A stretch of 64,000 nt of DNA from Pseudomonas alkylphenolica (GCF_016009175.1 NZ_JADUCM010000003.1:1-64000), one strand, 5' to 3'. Counted from the first letter of the stretch, positions 37,502 through 47,158 are shown. Numbers and translations: made by a program. The notes: generated by a model not told the origin, from the letters alone.

Positions 37502-37601
37502 GGCAGGAACCTTCGTTGGTTGAGTTGAACGAAGGTTAAGGGAACGGGTTCTGCAGAAATACGCACACAAATGGCCATGACTTGTGCGATATCAGCACAA
37601 A

Positions 37602-38507
37602 TTACGTCGGCCAGCGCGGCAGGCGATAGTAGTCCTGCACATAATCCAGCAGTGCCCGGACCTTGGGCGCGAGGTAGCGGCTTTGCGGATACAGCGCATA
37701 CAGGGTGCGCGCCGGTTGCTGCCAGTCCGGCAGCAGTTGCACCAGGCGCTGATCCTGCAACGCATCGTGAACGATGAATCGATCAAAACTGGCAATACCC
37801 AGCCCGGCAATGGCTGCCGCACGCAAGGCCATCGGTGAATTGGCACTGACCCTCGTGGGCATCAGCACATCGCGCTGACTGCCCGTGGGGCCCGTCAATC
37901 GCAGGCGTTGCGGTTGCGCGAGACGGTTGTAACCGAGCAACGGGTGCTCGCCCAGATTGTCGGCGGTCATCTGCGTCGGCAAGCGCTTGAGGTACGACGG
38001 CGCTGCCACCAGTACCACATCGCTCGGCGCCAGTGTGCGTGCTACCAGGCTTGAGTCCGGCAGATGGTCGGTCACCCGCAGGCACAGGTCGATGCCCTCT
38101 TCGAGCATGTCGACGAAGCGGTCCGTGCAGCTCAGCTCGATCTGCAGCAGGGAGAAACGTTCGACGAAGCCCGGTAGCCAATGCCCCAGTTCCAGTTCAC
38201 CAAAGGCGCTGGATACGCTCAGGCGCAAGGTGCCACACGGTTGCTGCTGGTGCTCGGAAAGCTCCAGGGTCATGGCGTCCATCTGATCGAGAATTTCTAC
38301 GCAGTGGCGGTAGAACAGGGTGCCCGCTTCGGTCAGTTGCAGGCGGCGGGTGGTGCGGTTCAGCAATTGGCTGCCGAACTGGCGCTCGAGGTTTTTCACC
38401 TGGCGCGACAGCACCGTGTGGGATTGGCCTGTGAGGTTTGCTGCAGCACTGAAGCTGCCCTGCTCGACGACCCGACGGAAGGCCTGCATGGCGCTGAACT
38501 GGTCCAT
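37602..38507 (-). CDS. LysR-family transcriptional regulator
   Basis: A 301-residue LysR protein of the AaeR/DsdC-like group. The HTH is MDQFSAMQAFRRVVEQGSFS... and the effector domain carries FVDMLEEGIDLCLRVTDHLPDSSLVAR. ATG 38507 is the family start. It lies upstream of the cupin gene on the same strand, which is one possible target. There is no divergent neighbour. Confidence 0.85.
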   Translation of the reverse strand: MDQFSAMQAFRRVVEQGSFSAAANLTGQSHTVLSRQVKNLERQFGSQLLNRTTRRLQLTEAGTLFYRHCVEILDQMDAMTLELSEHQQQPCGTLRLSVSSAFGELELGHWLPGFVERFSLLQIELSCTDRFVDMLEEGIDLCLRVTDHLPDSSLVARTLAPSDVVLVAAPSYLKRLPTQMTADNLGEHPLLGYNRLAQPQRLRLTGPTGSQRDVLMPTRVSANSPMALRAAAIAGLGIASFDRFIVHDALQDQRLVQLLPDWQQPARTLYALYPQSRYLAPKVRALLDYVQDYYRLPRWPT

Positions 38508-38577
38508 CGGGGCAGTGCTCCTTGAGGTTAACAGCATGTTGTGGGCGCCGGGGGAGCCGACGCCCGCAACACGTGAA

Positions 38578-39663
38578 TCAACGCCGAACCAGCAACACCC
38601 CGCTTTCCATGTGATGGGTGTAGGGGAACTGGTCGAACAGCGCACAGCGTTCGATACGGTGCGTATCGTGCAACTGGGCGATGTTCGCTGCCAGGGTTTC
38701 CGGGTTGCAAGAGATGTACAGGATGTTATCGAAGCGCCGGGTCAGTTCACAGGTGTCCGGGTCCATGCCGGCACGGGGCGGGTCGACGAAGACGCTGCCG
38801 AAGTCGTAGCTCTTCAGGTCGATGCCTTCCAGGCGACGGAACGGCCGCACTTCATTCAGCGCCTCGGTCAACTCTTCGGCTGACAGGCGCACCAGACGCA
38901 CGTTGTCCACCGCGTTGTCGGCGAGGTTGTGCAATGCAGCATTTACCGACGTCTTGCTGATCTCGGTGGCCAGCACCTTGCGTACGCGGGTGGCCAGCGG
39001 CAGCGTGAAGTTGCCATTGCCGCAGTACAACTCCAGCAAGTCGTCCTGACGCTCGCCCAGGGCCTCATAGGCCCAGTTGAGCATCTTCTGGTTCACCGCA
39101 CCGTTGGGCTGGGTAAAGGCGCCTTCTGGCTGGCGGTAGCGAAAGCTGCGTCCGGCGATCTGCAGCTCTTCAACCGCGTAGTCACGGCCGATCACCACGC
39201 GCTTGCCTTTGGAGCGTCCGATAATGCTCACGCCCAGGTCGCTGGCCAGTTGCTGCGCAGCCGTTTCCCAGTGCTCATCCAGCGGCCGGTGGTAGCACAG
39301 GGTGATCATCGCATCGCCCGCCAGGGTGGTGAGGAATTCCACCTGGAAAAGTTTGAAGCTCAGCGCCGAGCTGGCCATCCAGGCGGCCTTCAGCCGCGGC
39401 ATCAATTCATTGATGCGCAGGCTGGCAATGGGGAAGTCTTCGATCAGGATTGGCGTGTGCTTTTCGCCCGGGGCGAACATCGCATAGAAGCGCTGCTCGT
39501 TCTCGCGCCACAGGCGGAACTCGGCGCGCAAGCGATAGTGCTCGCGCGGGGAGTCGAATACCGCAGGCTCCGGGGCGTCAAATGGTGCCAGCAACTCACG
39601 CAGGCGGGCGGCCTTGGCGTCGAGCTGCTGGGTGTAGGTCGAAGGGTCTAAAACAGCACTCAT
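38578..39663 (-). CDS. trmA: tRNA (uracil-54-C5)-methyltransferase
   Basis: TrmA makes ribothymidine at position 54 of tRNA using SAM. The 361-residue product is the usual length. It has the SAM site [16 protein letters not shown], the DPPRAGMD motif and the catalytic cysteine in [14 protein letters not shown], and it ends in the typical [13 protein letters not shown]. Its ATG overlaps the stop of the upstream purine permease gene in an ATGA, so the two are cotranscribed. Confidence 0.97.
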   Translation of the reverse strand: MSAVLDPSTYTQQLDAKAARLRELLAPFDAPEPAVFDSPREHYRLRAEFRLWRENEQRFYAMFAPGEKHTPILIEDFPIASLRINELMPRLKAAWMASSALSFKLFQVEFLTTLAGDAMITLCYHRPLDEHWETAAQQLASDLGVSIIGRSKGKRVVIGRDYAVEELQIAGRSFRYRQPEGAFTQPNGAVNQKMLNWAYEALGERQDDLLELYCGNGNFTLPLATRVRKVLATEISKTSVNAALHNLADNAVDNVRLVRLSAEELTEALNEVRPFRRLEGIDLKSYDFGSVFVDPPRAGMDPDTCELTRRFDNILYISCNPETLAANIAQLHDTHRIERCALFDQFPYTHHMESGVLLVRR

Positions 39664-40955
39664 GCGTTGAACCAGCCCAACTTGATTACGAACAGGATCG
39701 ACAGGATAACCAGCGCCGGGTTCAGGTCACCACGACGGCCGGAGAGCAGTTTGATCGCCGTCCAGGAGATGAAACCGAACGCGATGCCGTTGGCGATCGA
39801 GTAGGTCAGTGGCATCGCCAGCGCGGTGATCACCACGGGGGCGGCTTCGGTGACGTCGTCCCAGTTTATTTCCGCCAGGCCAGACGCCATCAGCACGGCG
39901 ACGAACAGCAAGGCCGGGGCGGTGGCGAAAGCAGGAACGCTACCGGCCAGCGGGGCAAAAAACAGCGCCAGCAGGAACAGGATGGCGACCACGATGGCGG
40001 TCAGGCCGGTACGGCCGCCAGCACTCACGCCCGCTGCCGATTCGATGTAGCTGGTGGTGGTCGAGGTGCCCAGCAGGGAACCGGCCATGGCGGCAGTACT
40101 GTCGGCGATCAGCGCGCGGCCCATTTTCGGCATGTGGCCGTCCTTGCGCATCAGGCCGGCGCGCTTGGCGACGCCGATCAGGGTGCCGGAGTTGTCGAAC
40201 AGGTCGACGAACAGGAAGGCGAAGATCACGCTGATCAGGCCCACATCCAGAGCGCCCTTGATGTCCAGCTGGAGGAACGTCGGCGCCAGCGATGGCGGCA
40301 TCGAAACCACACCGGCGAACGGTGTGAAGCCCATTACGATGGAGGTCACGGTCACCGCCAGGATGCCGATCAGCACCGCGCCACGGACCTTCATGGCTTC
40401 AAGGGCGACGATCAGGAAAAAGCCCAGGGTGGCGAGAATCGGCGCCGGTTGCTTGAGGTCGCCAAGGCCTACCAGCGTGGCCGGGTTATCGACGACGATA
40501 CCGGCATTGTGCAGGGCGATCAGTGCCAGGAACAGGCCGATACCCGCAGCAATGGCCGAGCGCAGCGGCAACGGGATGCTGTTGACGATCCATTCGCGGA
40601 TACGAAAGATCGACAACAGAAAGAACAGCACCGCCGAAATGAACACCGCACCCAGTGCCACCTGCCAGGTGTGGCCCATGTGCAGGACCACCGTGTAGGT
40701 GAAGAACGCGTTCAGGCCCATGCCCGGCGCCAGGGCGATCGGGTAGTTGGCGATCAGGCCCATGGTGGTCGAGCCGATGGCCGCTGCCAGGCACGTGGCG
40801 ACAAACAGCGCGCCTTTGTCCATGCCGGTTTCGCCGAGGATGCTCGGGTTGACGAACAGGATGTAGGCCATGGCCAGGAAGGTGGTGACGCCCGCAAGAA
40901 TCTCGGTGCGCACGTTGGTGTTGTGTGCCTTTAGTTGAAACAGCCTTTCCAGCAT
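39660..40955 (-). CDS. AzgA-type adenine/hypoxanthine/guanine permease (NCS2)
   Basis: A 431-residue nucleobase:cation symporter of the AzgA/AdeP-GhxP branch. Signatures are [20 protein letters not shown] near TM1, [18 protein letters not shown], and the later [14 protein letters not shown] and [19 protein letters not shown]. About 12-14 membrane segments are predicted. The start at 40955 (MLERLFQL) follows GGGGAGCAGGC. It is the first gene of an operon with trmA, a short overlap joining them. The leader is about 110 nt if the proposed promoter is right. Confidence 0.9.
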   Translation of the reverse strand: MLERLFQLKAHNTNVRTEILAGVTTFLAMAYILFVNPSILGETGMDKGALFVATCLAAAIGSTTMGLIANYPIALAPGMGLNAFFTYTVVLHMGHTWQVALGAVFISAVLFFLLSIFRIREWIVNSIPLPLRSAIAAGIGLFLALIALHNAGIVVDNPATLVGLGDLKQPAPILATLGFFLIVALEAMKVRGAVLIGILAVTVTSIVMGFTPFAGVVSMPPSLAPTFLQLDIKGALDVGLISVIFAFLFVDLFDNSGTLIGVAKRAGLMRKDGHMPKMGRALIADSTAAMAGSLLGTSTTTSYIESAAGVSAGGRTGLTAIVVAILFLLALFFAPLAGSVPAFATAPALLFVAVLMASGLAEINWDDVTEAAPVVITALAMPLTYSIANGIAFGFISWTAIKLLSGRRGDLNPALVILSILFVIKLGWFNA

Positions 40956-41066
40956 GCCTGCTCCCCGTGGCGCGCCCCGGCGCCGTGAATGTATCGACCC
41001 CATCAGCAAAGCACAGCCCCTCGCGGGTGGTGTGTGGAATTTGCCTGGGTCGGAAAAAAGCCGCGC

Positions 41067-41097
41067 ATCATACCAGCATGCTCGCCCGGCGGTAATT
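41067..41097 (-). promoter_or_regulatory. possible sigma-70 promoter of the permease-trmA operon
   Basis: On the minus strand an extended -10, TGGTATGAT, is preceded at 17 bp by TTACCG. The -35 is weak. Position 110 nt ahead of the permease ATG in the divergent gap fits. This is a pattern-based guess. Confidence 0.35.
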
Positions 41098-41183
41098 AAT
41101 GTCGCGATACACAGCAGATGTACGCAGTTTCAGGGTGTTTTTCCGATCAACTACGCTTGAAAGACAGACACAGGAGAACGCCC

Positions 41184-41732
41184 ATGAGCCACAGAGCATT
41201 GATCGTAGTAGCTGAAGGCGTCGATGACTTGCAATGCGTGACCTTGATCGACGTGTTGCGCCGCGCCGAGGTGGAGGTGGTGGTGGCCAGTATCGAGGGG
41301 CGGCGGATGCTCACGTGCGCCCGTGGCACGCGCCTGACGGCCGACGGCATGCTGGTGGACCTGCTTGCCCAGCCGTTCGACCTGATTGTGTTGCCCGGCG
41401 GTGAGAAAGGTGTGCAGCACATGGCGGCGCATCAACCGCTGAACCAGCGGGTGGTGGATCAGGCCAAAGCCGGCAGTTTTTTTGCCGCGATTGGCGAAGG
41501 CCCCTTGGTGTTGCAGGCGTTCGGTCTGTTGCGTCAACGACGCATGACCTGTCATCCGGATGTCAGCCAGCGGTTGTCCGGTTGCAGTTTCGTCGATCAG
41601 CCGGTGGTGGTGGACGGCAATTGCATCACTGCCCAGGGTTCGGCAGCGGCGTTGGCGTTTGCCCTGACGCTGGTCGAGCAGGTGGCGGGTAGGGCGGTGC
41701 ACAAGCGGGTGGCGGCTCAGCTAGGTGTGTGA
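41184..41732 (+). CDS. DJ-1/PfpI-family protein lacking the catalytic cysteine
   Basis: A 182-residue DJ-1/PfpI fold protein. The conserved IDVLRRAEVEV, IVLPGG and ITAQGSAAALAFAL blocks are all present. The nucleophile elbow reads FAAIGEGP where DJ-1 has AAICAGP, so the active cysteine is Gly104. The partner glutamate (DJ-1 E18) is Gln17. Histidine H124 is retained. It is therefore likely non-hydrolytic. The ATG at 41184 follows CAGGAG. It is divergent from the permease-trmA operon and convergent with an MFS gene 5 nt away. Function is unknown. Confidence 0.85.
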   Translation: MSHRALIVVAEGVDDLQCVTLIDVLRRAEVEVVVASIEGRRMLTCARGTRLTADGMLVDLLAQPFDLIVLPGGEKGVQHMAAHQPLNQRVVDQAKAGSFFAAIGEGPLVLQAFGLLRQRRMTCHPDVSQRLSGCSFVDQPVVVDGNCITAQGSAAALAFALTLVEQVAGRAVHKRVAAQLGV

Positions 41733-41737
41733 CGTGC

Positions 41738-42961
41738 CTACCGGGCCCGGGTGTGCATATGATCGCGCCCGGCCAGAGTTGGAAACAGCTTGATCCACAC
41801 CCCGGTCACCAGCAGGGTTCCGACGCCACCCAGCACCACCGCTGGCGCCGTGCCGAACCAGTGCGCGGTCAGCCCCGATTCGAACTCACCTAGCTGGTTC
41901 GACGCACCGATGAACAGCCCGTTCACCGCGCTGACCCGGCCACGCATTTCGTCCGGCGTCTCCAGTTGCACGAAGGCACCGCGAATCACCATGCTGATCA
42001 TGTCGGCAGCGCCCAGCACCGCGAGGACGGCCAGGGAAAACCAGAACGAGGTCGACAGGCCGAAGGCAATGGTCGCTACACCGAAGATTCCCACGGCGGT
42101 GAACATCACCCGGCCGACATTGCGTTCCACCGGAAAGCGCGCCAACCACAGTGACATCAGCAAGGCACCCACGGCCGGGGCCGAGCGCAGTAGCCCCAGG
42201 CCCCAGGGGCCGGTCAGCAGGATGTCTTTGGCGAATACCGGCAACAGCGCGGTGGCGCCGCCCAGCAGCACGGCAAACAAGTCCAGGGAAATGGCGCCGA
42301 GAATGTCCGGGCGACTGCGGATAAAGCGGATGCCGGCCAGCAGCGAGTCCAGGCTCGCGCGCCCTTGCTGCGGGTGTTGCGGGCGGACCTTGAGGCTCAA
42401 GGTCAGCAGGCAGGCCGTCACATACAGCAGCACGGTCGGGCCGTACACCCAGGTACTGCCAAGGGCATACAGAAATCCGCCGACTGCCGGCGCGACGATG
42501 GTCGCTGATTGCATGGCCGACGCCGAGGCGGCCACAGCACGCGGAAACAACGCGCTGGGGACGACGTTCGGCAACAGTGCCTGGGTAGCCGGCATTTCAA
42601 AAGAGCGGGTGCTGCCCAGCAGGAAGGCGAGGATGAAGATCAGCTCGCGGCTGACATTGTCGGTGCTGCTGCCGATCACCAGCGCCAGTGCAATCAAGGC
42701 CTGCGCACTCTGGCACAGCGCCGCCACGCGCCGCCGGTCATAGCGGTCAGCGACGTGCCCGGTGTGCAGCATGAACAGCACCCGCGGGGCGAACTCCACC
42801 AGGCCCACCAGGCCCAGGTCCAGCACGTTGCCAGTCAACTGATAGAGGTGCCAGCCAATGGCCACGGTGAGCATCTGAAAACCACTGGCGGTACACACGC
42901 GCGCCAACCAGAACGCAAGGAAGGGACGGTGCTGGCGCAACAACAGCGGCTGGTCTGACAT
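41738..42961 (-). CDS. MFS exporter, EntS-like (MFS_3 family)
   Basis: A 407-residue major-facilitator protein with about 12 helices. It contains FLAFWLARVCTASGFQMLTVAIGW at the N terminus and GHVADRYDRRRV in the loop 2-3 region. These features fit the EntS/MFS_3 efflux group; the substrate is not readable. The start at 42961 (MSDQPLLL) removes a long non-membrane extension. It is divergent from cioA across a 357-nt gap that holds an ANR box. Confidence 0.82.
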   Translation of the reverse strand: MSDQPLLLRQHRPFLAFWLARVCTASGFQMLTVAIGWHLYQLTGNVLDLGLVGLVEFAPRVLFMLHTGHVADRYDRRRVAALCQSAQALIALALVIGSSTDNVSRELIFILAFLLGSTRSFEMPATQALLPNVVPSALFPRAVAASASAMQSATIVAPAVGGFLYALGSTWVYGPTVLLYVTACLLTLSLKVRPQHPQQGRASLDSLLAGIRFIRSRPDILGAISLDLFAVLLGGATALLPVFAKDILLTGPWGLGLLRSAPAVGALLMSLWLARFPVERNVGRVMFTAVGIFGVATIAFGLSTSFWFSLAVLAVLGAADMISMVIRGAFVQLETPDEMRGRVSAVNGLFIGASNQLGEFESGLTAHWFGTAPAVVLGGVGTLLVTGVWIKLFPTLAGRDHMHTRAR

Positions 42962-43153
42962 CGGCGAAACAGCGCCTCGGCGAGGGGAACGGCTGCGCAG
43001 ATTATCACTAGTTTGTAACAAGCGGTTGCGAGGAGTTTGCCAAAGTTGCGTTTCGTGCACTGTTTTGGGGCGCACAAAAAAGGTGACAACTGATCTGCGG
43101 CAATGAACCACACAACTGCGCGGACGGTTCAGGACTATCCTTTCTGGCAACCG

Positions 43154-43167
43154 TTGATCCAGATCAA
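43154..43167. promoter_or_regulatory. ANR/FNR box upstream of cioAB
   Basis: TTGATCCAGATCAA is an exact match to the FNR/ANR consensus TTGAT-N4-ATCAA. It lies 151 nt before the cioA ATG and 193 nt before the MFS start, in a 357-nt gap with no other gene. In P. aeruginosa ANR represses cioAB at low oxygen, which fits this placement. Direction of control cannot be told from sequence. Confidence 0.8.
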
Positions 43168-43318
43168 TAGTTTCATCCGCAACGGTTGGCCATACGGTCG
43201 AATTCCCTGCGTTGTGATGTTTTTAGAACAATTCCAACTCGCCGCACTCAACTACCGTGGGGGCAGTTGGCGCCAAGGCGTAACGCCTGACGCCGGATTA
43301 CCTGACAGAGGAAGCACT

Positions 43319-44758
43319 ATGTTCGGATTAGAGGCTCTAGATCTCGCCCGAATTCAGTTCGCGTTTACCGTGTCCTTTCACATCCTGTTTCCGGCCATCA
43401 CCATTGGCCTGGCGAGTTACCTGGCGGTACTCGAAGGGATGTGGCTCAAAACCAATAACAGTGTCTACCGCGACCTTTACCATTTCTGGTCGAAAATCTT
43501 TGCCGTGAATTTCGGTATGGGGGTAGTGTCTGGCCTGGTCATGGCCTATCAGTTCGGCACTAACTGGAGCAAGTTCTCCGACTTCGCCGGCTCCATCACC
43601 GGACCGCTGCTGACCTATGAAGTGCTTACCGCCTTCTTCCTCGAGGCTGGCTTCCTGGGCGTCATGCTCTTTGGCTGGAACCGTGTCGGACGAGGCCTGC
43701 ACTTCTTCGCAACCGTCATGGTGGCGATCGGCACCATCATTTCCACCTTCTGGATTCTCGCCTCCAACAGCTGGATGCAAACCCCGCAGGGCTACGAAAT
43801 CGTCAATGGCGTGGTGGTCCCGGTGGACTGGTTCGCGGTGATCTTCAACCCGTCGTTCCCGTACCGGCTGCTGCACATGGCCACCGCGGCCTTCGTTGCC
43901 ACCGCGTTTTTCGTTGGCGCTTCGGCGGCCTGGCACCTGCTGCGCGGGCGTGACAACCCGGCGATCCGCAAGATGCTCTCGATGGCAATGTGGATGGCCC
44001 TGATTGTTGCGCCGATACAGGCCGTCATCGGTGACTTCCATGGCTTGAACACCCTCAAGCACCAGCCGGTGAAAATCGCCGCCATTGAAGGTCACTGGGA
44101 AAATGTCGGTGACGAGCCGACTCCGCTGATCCTCTTCGGCATTCCAGACATGGAGGCCGAAACCACCCGCTACAAACTGGAAATTCCGGCCCTGGGCAGC
44201 CTGATCCTGACCCACAGCCTGGACAAGCAAGTACCGGCGATGAAGGAGTTCCCGAAAGAAGACCGGCCTAACTCCACGGTGGTGTTCTGGTCGTTCCGGA
44301 TCATGGTCGGCCTGGGGATGTTGATGATCTTTGTCGGCCTGTGGAGCTTGTGGCTGCGCAAGCGCGACAGGATCTACAGCTCGCGGCCGTTCCTCTACCT
44401 GACCCTGTGGATGGGGCCGTCCGGCCTGATCGCAATCCTTGCCGGCTGGTTCACCACCGAGATCGGCCGTCAGCCCTGGGTCGTTTATGGCCTGATGCGT
44501 ACTGCCGATGGGGTCTCCAACCATAGCTATACCCAGCTGGGCGTCACTCTGGTGATGTTCGTGGTGGTCTATTTCGCCCTGTTCGGTGCGGGCCTGGGGT
44601 ACATGATGCGACTGGTGCGCAAGGGGCCGAAAACTGGCGAAGGCGAGGAAACCATCACCGGTGGGCCGGGCCAGCACCGTACGCCTGCACGGCCGCTTTC
44701 TGCTGCCGATGACGATCACGACGATGGTCAGCACACCAGCCTGAGCAAGGGGAACTGA
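43319..44758 (+). CDS. cioA: cyanide-insensitive bd-type quinol oxidase subunit I
   Basis: CioA is the haem-bearing subunit of the bd-type oxidase that reduces oxygen with electrons from quinol, without proton pumping and with low cyanide sensitivity. The 479-residue protein has the haem ligand H21 (SFHILFP), the quinol-side GRQPW motif and a short Q loop. The short loop is the mark of the CIO group relative to E. coli CydA. The ATG at 43319 follows GAGGAAGC; the longer in-frame ORF lacks family support. cioB starts 3 nt after its stop. Confidence 0.95.
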   Translation: MFGLEALDLARIQFAFTVSFHILFPAITIGLASYLAVLEGMWLKTNNSVYRDLYHFWSKIFAVNFGMGVVSGLVMAYQFGTNWSKFSDFAGSITGPLLTYEVLTAFFLEAGFLGVMLFGWNRVGRGLHFFATVMVAIGTIISTFWILASNSWMQTPQGYEIVNGVVVPVDWFAVIFNPSFPYRLLHMATAAFVATAFFVGASAAWHLLRGRDNPAIRKMLSMAMWMALIVAPIQAVIGDFHGLNTLKHQPVKIAAIEGHWENVGDEPTPLILFGIPDMEAETTRYKLEIPALGSLILTHSLDKQVPAMKEFPKEDRPNSTVVFWSFRIMVGLGMLMIFVGLWSLWLRKRDRIYSSRPFLYLTLWMGPSGLIAILAGWFTTEIGRQPWVVYGLMRTADGVSNHSYTQLGVTLVMFVVVYFALFGAGLGYMMRLVRKGPKTGEGEETITGGPGQHRTPARPLSAADDDHDDGQHTSLSKGN

Positions 44759-44761
44759 GTC

Positions 44762-45769
44762 ATGGGTATTGATCTTCCACTGATCTGGGCCGTGATCATC
44801 ATCTTCGGCATCATGATGTACGTGGTCATGGATGGTTTCGACCTGGGGATCGGCATTCTTTTCCCCTTCGTCAAAGGCGAACAGGACCGTGACGTGATGA
44901 TGAACACTGTCGCGCCGGTCTGGGACGGTAACGAAACCTGGCTGGTACTGGGCGGGGCGGCGCTGTTCGGCGCCTTCCCGCTGGCCTATGCGGTGGTGCT
45001 TTCGGCACTTTACCTGCCGTTGATGCTGATGCTGGTCGGCTTGATCTTCCGCGGTGTGGCCTTCGAGTTCCGCTTCAAGGCCACTGCCGAAAAACGTCAC
45101 CTATGGGACAAGGCGTTTATCGGCGGTTCGCTGGCGGCGACATTCTTCCAGGGCGTGGCTCTGGGTGCCTTCATCGAAGGCTTCAAGGTGGTCGACCGCA
45201 GTTTTGTCGGCGGTTCCCTCGACTGGCTGACGCCGTTCAGCCTGTTCTGTGGCCTGGGGCTGATCGTTGCTTATGCCTTGCTCGGCTGCACCTGGCTGAT
45301 CATGAAAACCGAAGGCAGGCTGCAACTGCAGATGCATGATCTGGCGCGGCCATTGGCCCTGGTGTTGTTGGCAGTGACCGGTATCGTCAGTATCTGGACG
45401 CCGCTGGCTCACCCGGAAATTGCCTCGCGCTGGTTTACCCTGCCCAACCTGTTCTGGTTCCTGCCGGTGCCGATCCTGGTATTGGTGACCCTGTACGGAT
45501 TGCTCAAGGCCGTGGCACGCAATGCGCACTACACCCCGTTCCTGTTGACCCTGGCGCTGATCTTCCTGGGCTACAGCGGCCTGGGCATCAGCTTGTGGCC
45601 GAACATCATCCCGCCATCGATCTCGATCTGGGAGGCGGCTGCGCCACCGCAGAGTCAGGGTTTCATGCTGGTGGGGGCGCTGTTCATCATTCCGTTCATC
45701 CTGGGTTACACCTTCTGGAGCTACTACGTGTTCCGCGGCAAGGTGACCCACGAGGATGGCTACCACTAG
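44762..45769 (+). CDS. cioB: cyanide-insensitive bd-type quinol oxidase subunit II
   Basis: CioB is the second integral membrane subunit (335 residues, about eight helices). The N terminus MGIDLPLIWAVIIIFGIMMY and the MDGFDLGIGILFPF and WDGNETWLVLGGAALFGAFP segments are family signatures. It begins 3 nt after cioA. Its stop overlaps the AGGAGGG ribosome site of the DUF2474 gene, giving a three-gene operon. Confidence 0.95.
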   Translation: MGIDLPLIWAVIIIFGIMMYVVMDGFDLGIGILFPFVKGEQDRDVMMNTVAPVWDGNETWLVLGGAALFGAFPLAYAVVLSALYLPLMLMLVGLIFRGVAFEFRFKATAEKRHLWDKAFIGGSLAATFFQGVALGAFIEGFKVVDRSFVGGSLDWLTPFSLFCGLGLIVAYALLGCTWLIMKTEGRLQLQMHDLARPLALVLLAVTGIVSIWTPLAHPEIASRWFTLPNLFWFLPVPILVLVTLYGLLKAVARNAHYTPFLLTLALIFLGYSGLGISLWPNIIPPSISIWEAAAPPQSQGFMLVGALFIIPFILGYTFWSYYVFRGKVTHEDGYH

Positions 45770-45781
45770 GAGGGCCCGCGC

Positions 45782-45937
45782 ATGACTGGCAAACAAACCG
45801 TCGATGAAGAGAAAAAGCCGCTCTGGCAACGGCTGGGCTGGCTGGCCGTGATCTGGGCCGGGAGCGTGACGGCGCTGGGAATTGTGGCCTGGCTGATGCG
45901 CATGTTCATGGCAGCGGCAGGTCTGAGCACCCACTAA
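45782..45937 (+). CDS. DUF2474 small membrane protein of the CIO operon
   Basis: A 51-residue ORF begins ATG ACT GGC 12 nt after cioB with AGGAGGG ahead of it. The product is MTGKQTVDEEKKPLWQ followed by a single hydrophobic helix (about residues 17-45). DUF2474 proteins are short and accompany CIO-type oxidases; they may be a third subunit akin to CydX. The role is inferred from context. A strong terminator follows 35 nt later. Confidence 0.8.
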   Translation: MTGKQTVDEEKKPLWQRLGWLAVIWAGSVTALGIVAWLMRMFMAAAGLSTH

Positions 45938-45971
45938 CGCGTCATTTCCATCTCGCCTTACGGCGAACTTC

Positions 45972-46008
45972 AGCCCTTCACGGCTTGCGCTGTGAAGGGC
46001 TTTTTTTG
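45972..46008 (+). terminator. rho-independent terminator of cioAB-DUF2474
   Basis: AGCCCTTCAC pairs with GTGAAGGGCT around a 10-nt loop, followed by seven T residues. It lies 35 nt after the DUF2474 stop and before the convergent rlmG. Confidence 0.92.
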
Positions 46009-46033
46009 TGGGGTTACGGCAGCGGCCCGGTGA

Positions 46034-47158
46034 TTACTTGCGTGCCTTGAGCACCACGAATTTTGGCGTCGCCGCCACTTGCTCGACGCCGCGGAACAAA
46101 CGCGCCAGTTTGCTGTGGTAACCCAGGTGGCGGTTACCCACGATGTACAGCGCTCCGCCAACCACCAAGGCTTCACGGGCCTGCTGGAACATGCGCCAGG
46201 CAAGGAAGTCGCCGACCACCTGCTGCTGATGGAAGGGCGGGTTGCACAGCACAACGTCAAGCGACTGTGCCGGCTGTGCAGCCAGGCCGTCGTCGGCACG
46301 CACGTTGACTTCCCGATCGCCCAGCGCGGCGTGCCAGTTCTCCAGTGCCGATTGGGTCGCCATGTAGGACTCATCGACCAAGGTGTACTGCGCCTGCGGG
46401 TTGTTCAGGGCGCTGGCAATGGCGAGCACGCCGTTGCCACAGCCCAGGTCGGCAACCCGGGCGCTTCCAAGGTTGTCGGGCAAGTGCGGGAGGAAGGCGC
46501 GGGTGCCGATGTCCAGGCCTTCGCGGCAAAACACGTTGGCGTGATTGAGCAGTTCCAGGCGAGGCGTGTCGAGGGTATAGCGGGTGGGGTAGGGCGAGAC
46601 AAACGGCCCTTTGTCCTGTGCCGTGGCGATCAGCAGGCGAGCCTTTTTCTTCGCCAGCGATGCCTGTACCGGGCCTATGTACTTTTCCAGCAGATCACCG
46701 GCAGCACGTGGCAAGTGCTTGATCATCGCGCCAGCAACCACCTGGGTACCGGGTGCCAGATGGGAGTGCAGGCGAATCAATTGTTCTTCGAGCAATGCCA
46801 GGGTCTTGGGTACGCGCAACAGCACGCAGTCGAACGGCCCTTGCCAGTGAGCGCTGGCGGGAATGAACGGCACGCTGTCGAACGGCTGGCCATTGCGTAC
46901 CAGGTTCTTTTCCAGGGCCAGCCGCGCCAGGTGCGAGTCACCGCTGCTGATAACGTTCATGTAGCGGCTCAGGCTAATGCCCAGTGCGCCGAAACTGTCG
47001 TTCAATACCAGCACGCGCGTGGCGGCACTGGGTGCCTGTTCAGCCAGGTGTTCCAACAGGTACTCATCGGCCGCATCGAAGGCTTGCAAGGGGTCGTTGG
47101 CTTGCTCTGGCTGGCGGAGCAGGTCGAGTTCGGCGAAGGGGCTGGTCAACAAGGGCAT
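46034..47158 (-). CDS. rlmG: 23S rRNA (guanine-1835-N2)-methyltransferase
   Basis: RlmG methylates G1835 of 23S rRNA with SAM. The 374-residue product has two related Rossmann halves, the usual RsmC/RlmG layout. The C-terminal half has the SAM motif VADLGCGNGVLAIA and the catalytic NPPF (VVLCNPPFHQQQ). The start at 47158 is the usual MPLLTSPFAELDLLRQP. It is divergent from fpr with a 209-nt gap. Confidence 0.93.
   Translation of the reverse strand: MPLLTSPFAELDLLRQPEQANDPLQAFDAADEYLLEHLAEQAPSAATRVLVLNDSFGALGISLSRYMNVISSGDSHLARLALEKNLVRNGQPFDSVPFIPASAHWQGPFDCVLLRVPKTLALLEEQLIRLHSHLAPGTQVVAGAMIKHLPRAAGDLLEKYIGPVQASLAKKKARLLIATAQDKGPFVSPYPTRYTLDTPRLELLNHANVFCREGLDIGTRAFLPHLPDNLGSARVADLGCGNGVLAIASALNNPQAQYTLVDESYMATQSALENWHAALGDREVNVRADDGLAAQPAQSLDVVLCNPPFHQQQVVGDFLAWRMFQQAREALVVGGALYIVGNRHLGYHSKLARLFRGVEQVAATPKFVVLKARK

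Noticed and set aside
39450..40934. 494-codon open frame opposite trmA and the purine permease
   Set aside because: It spans two real genes on the other strand and is low-complexity.
40956..41183. Possible riboswitch before the purine permease
   Set aside because: The leader is about 110 nt and has some GC-rich pairing, but no purine or preQ1 aptamer core could be recognised.
42962..43318. In-frame extensions of cioA and the MFS gene into their shared gap
   Set aside because: The extensions overlap each other, lack family similarity and cover the ANR box.
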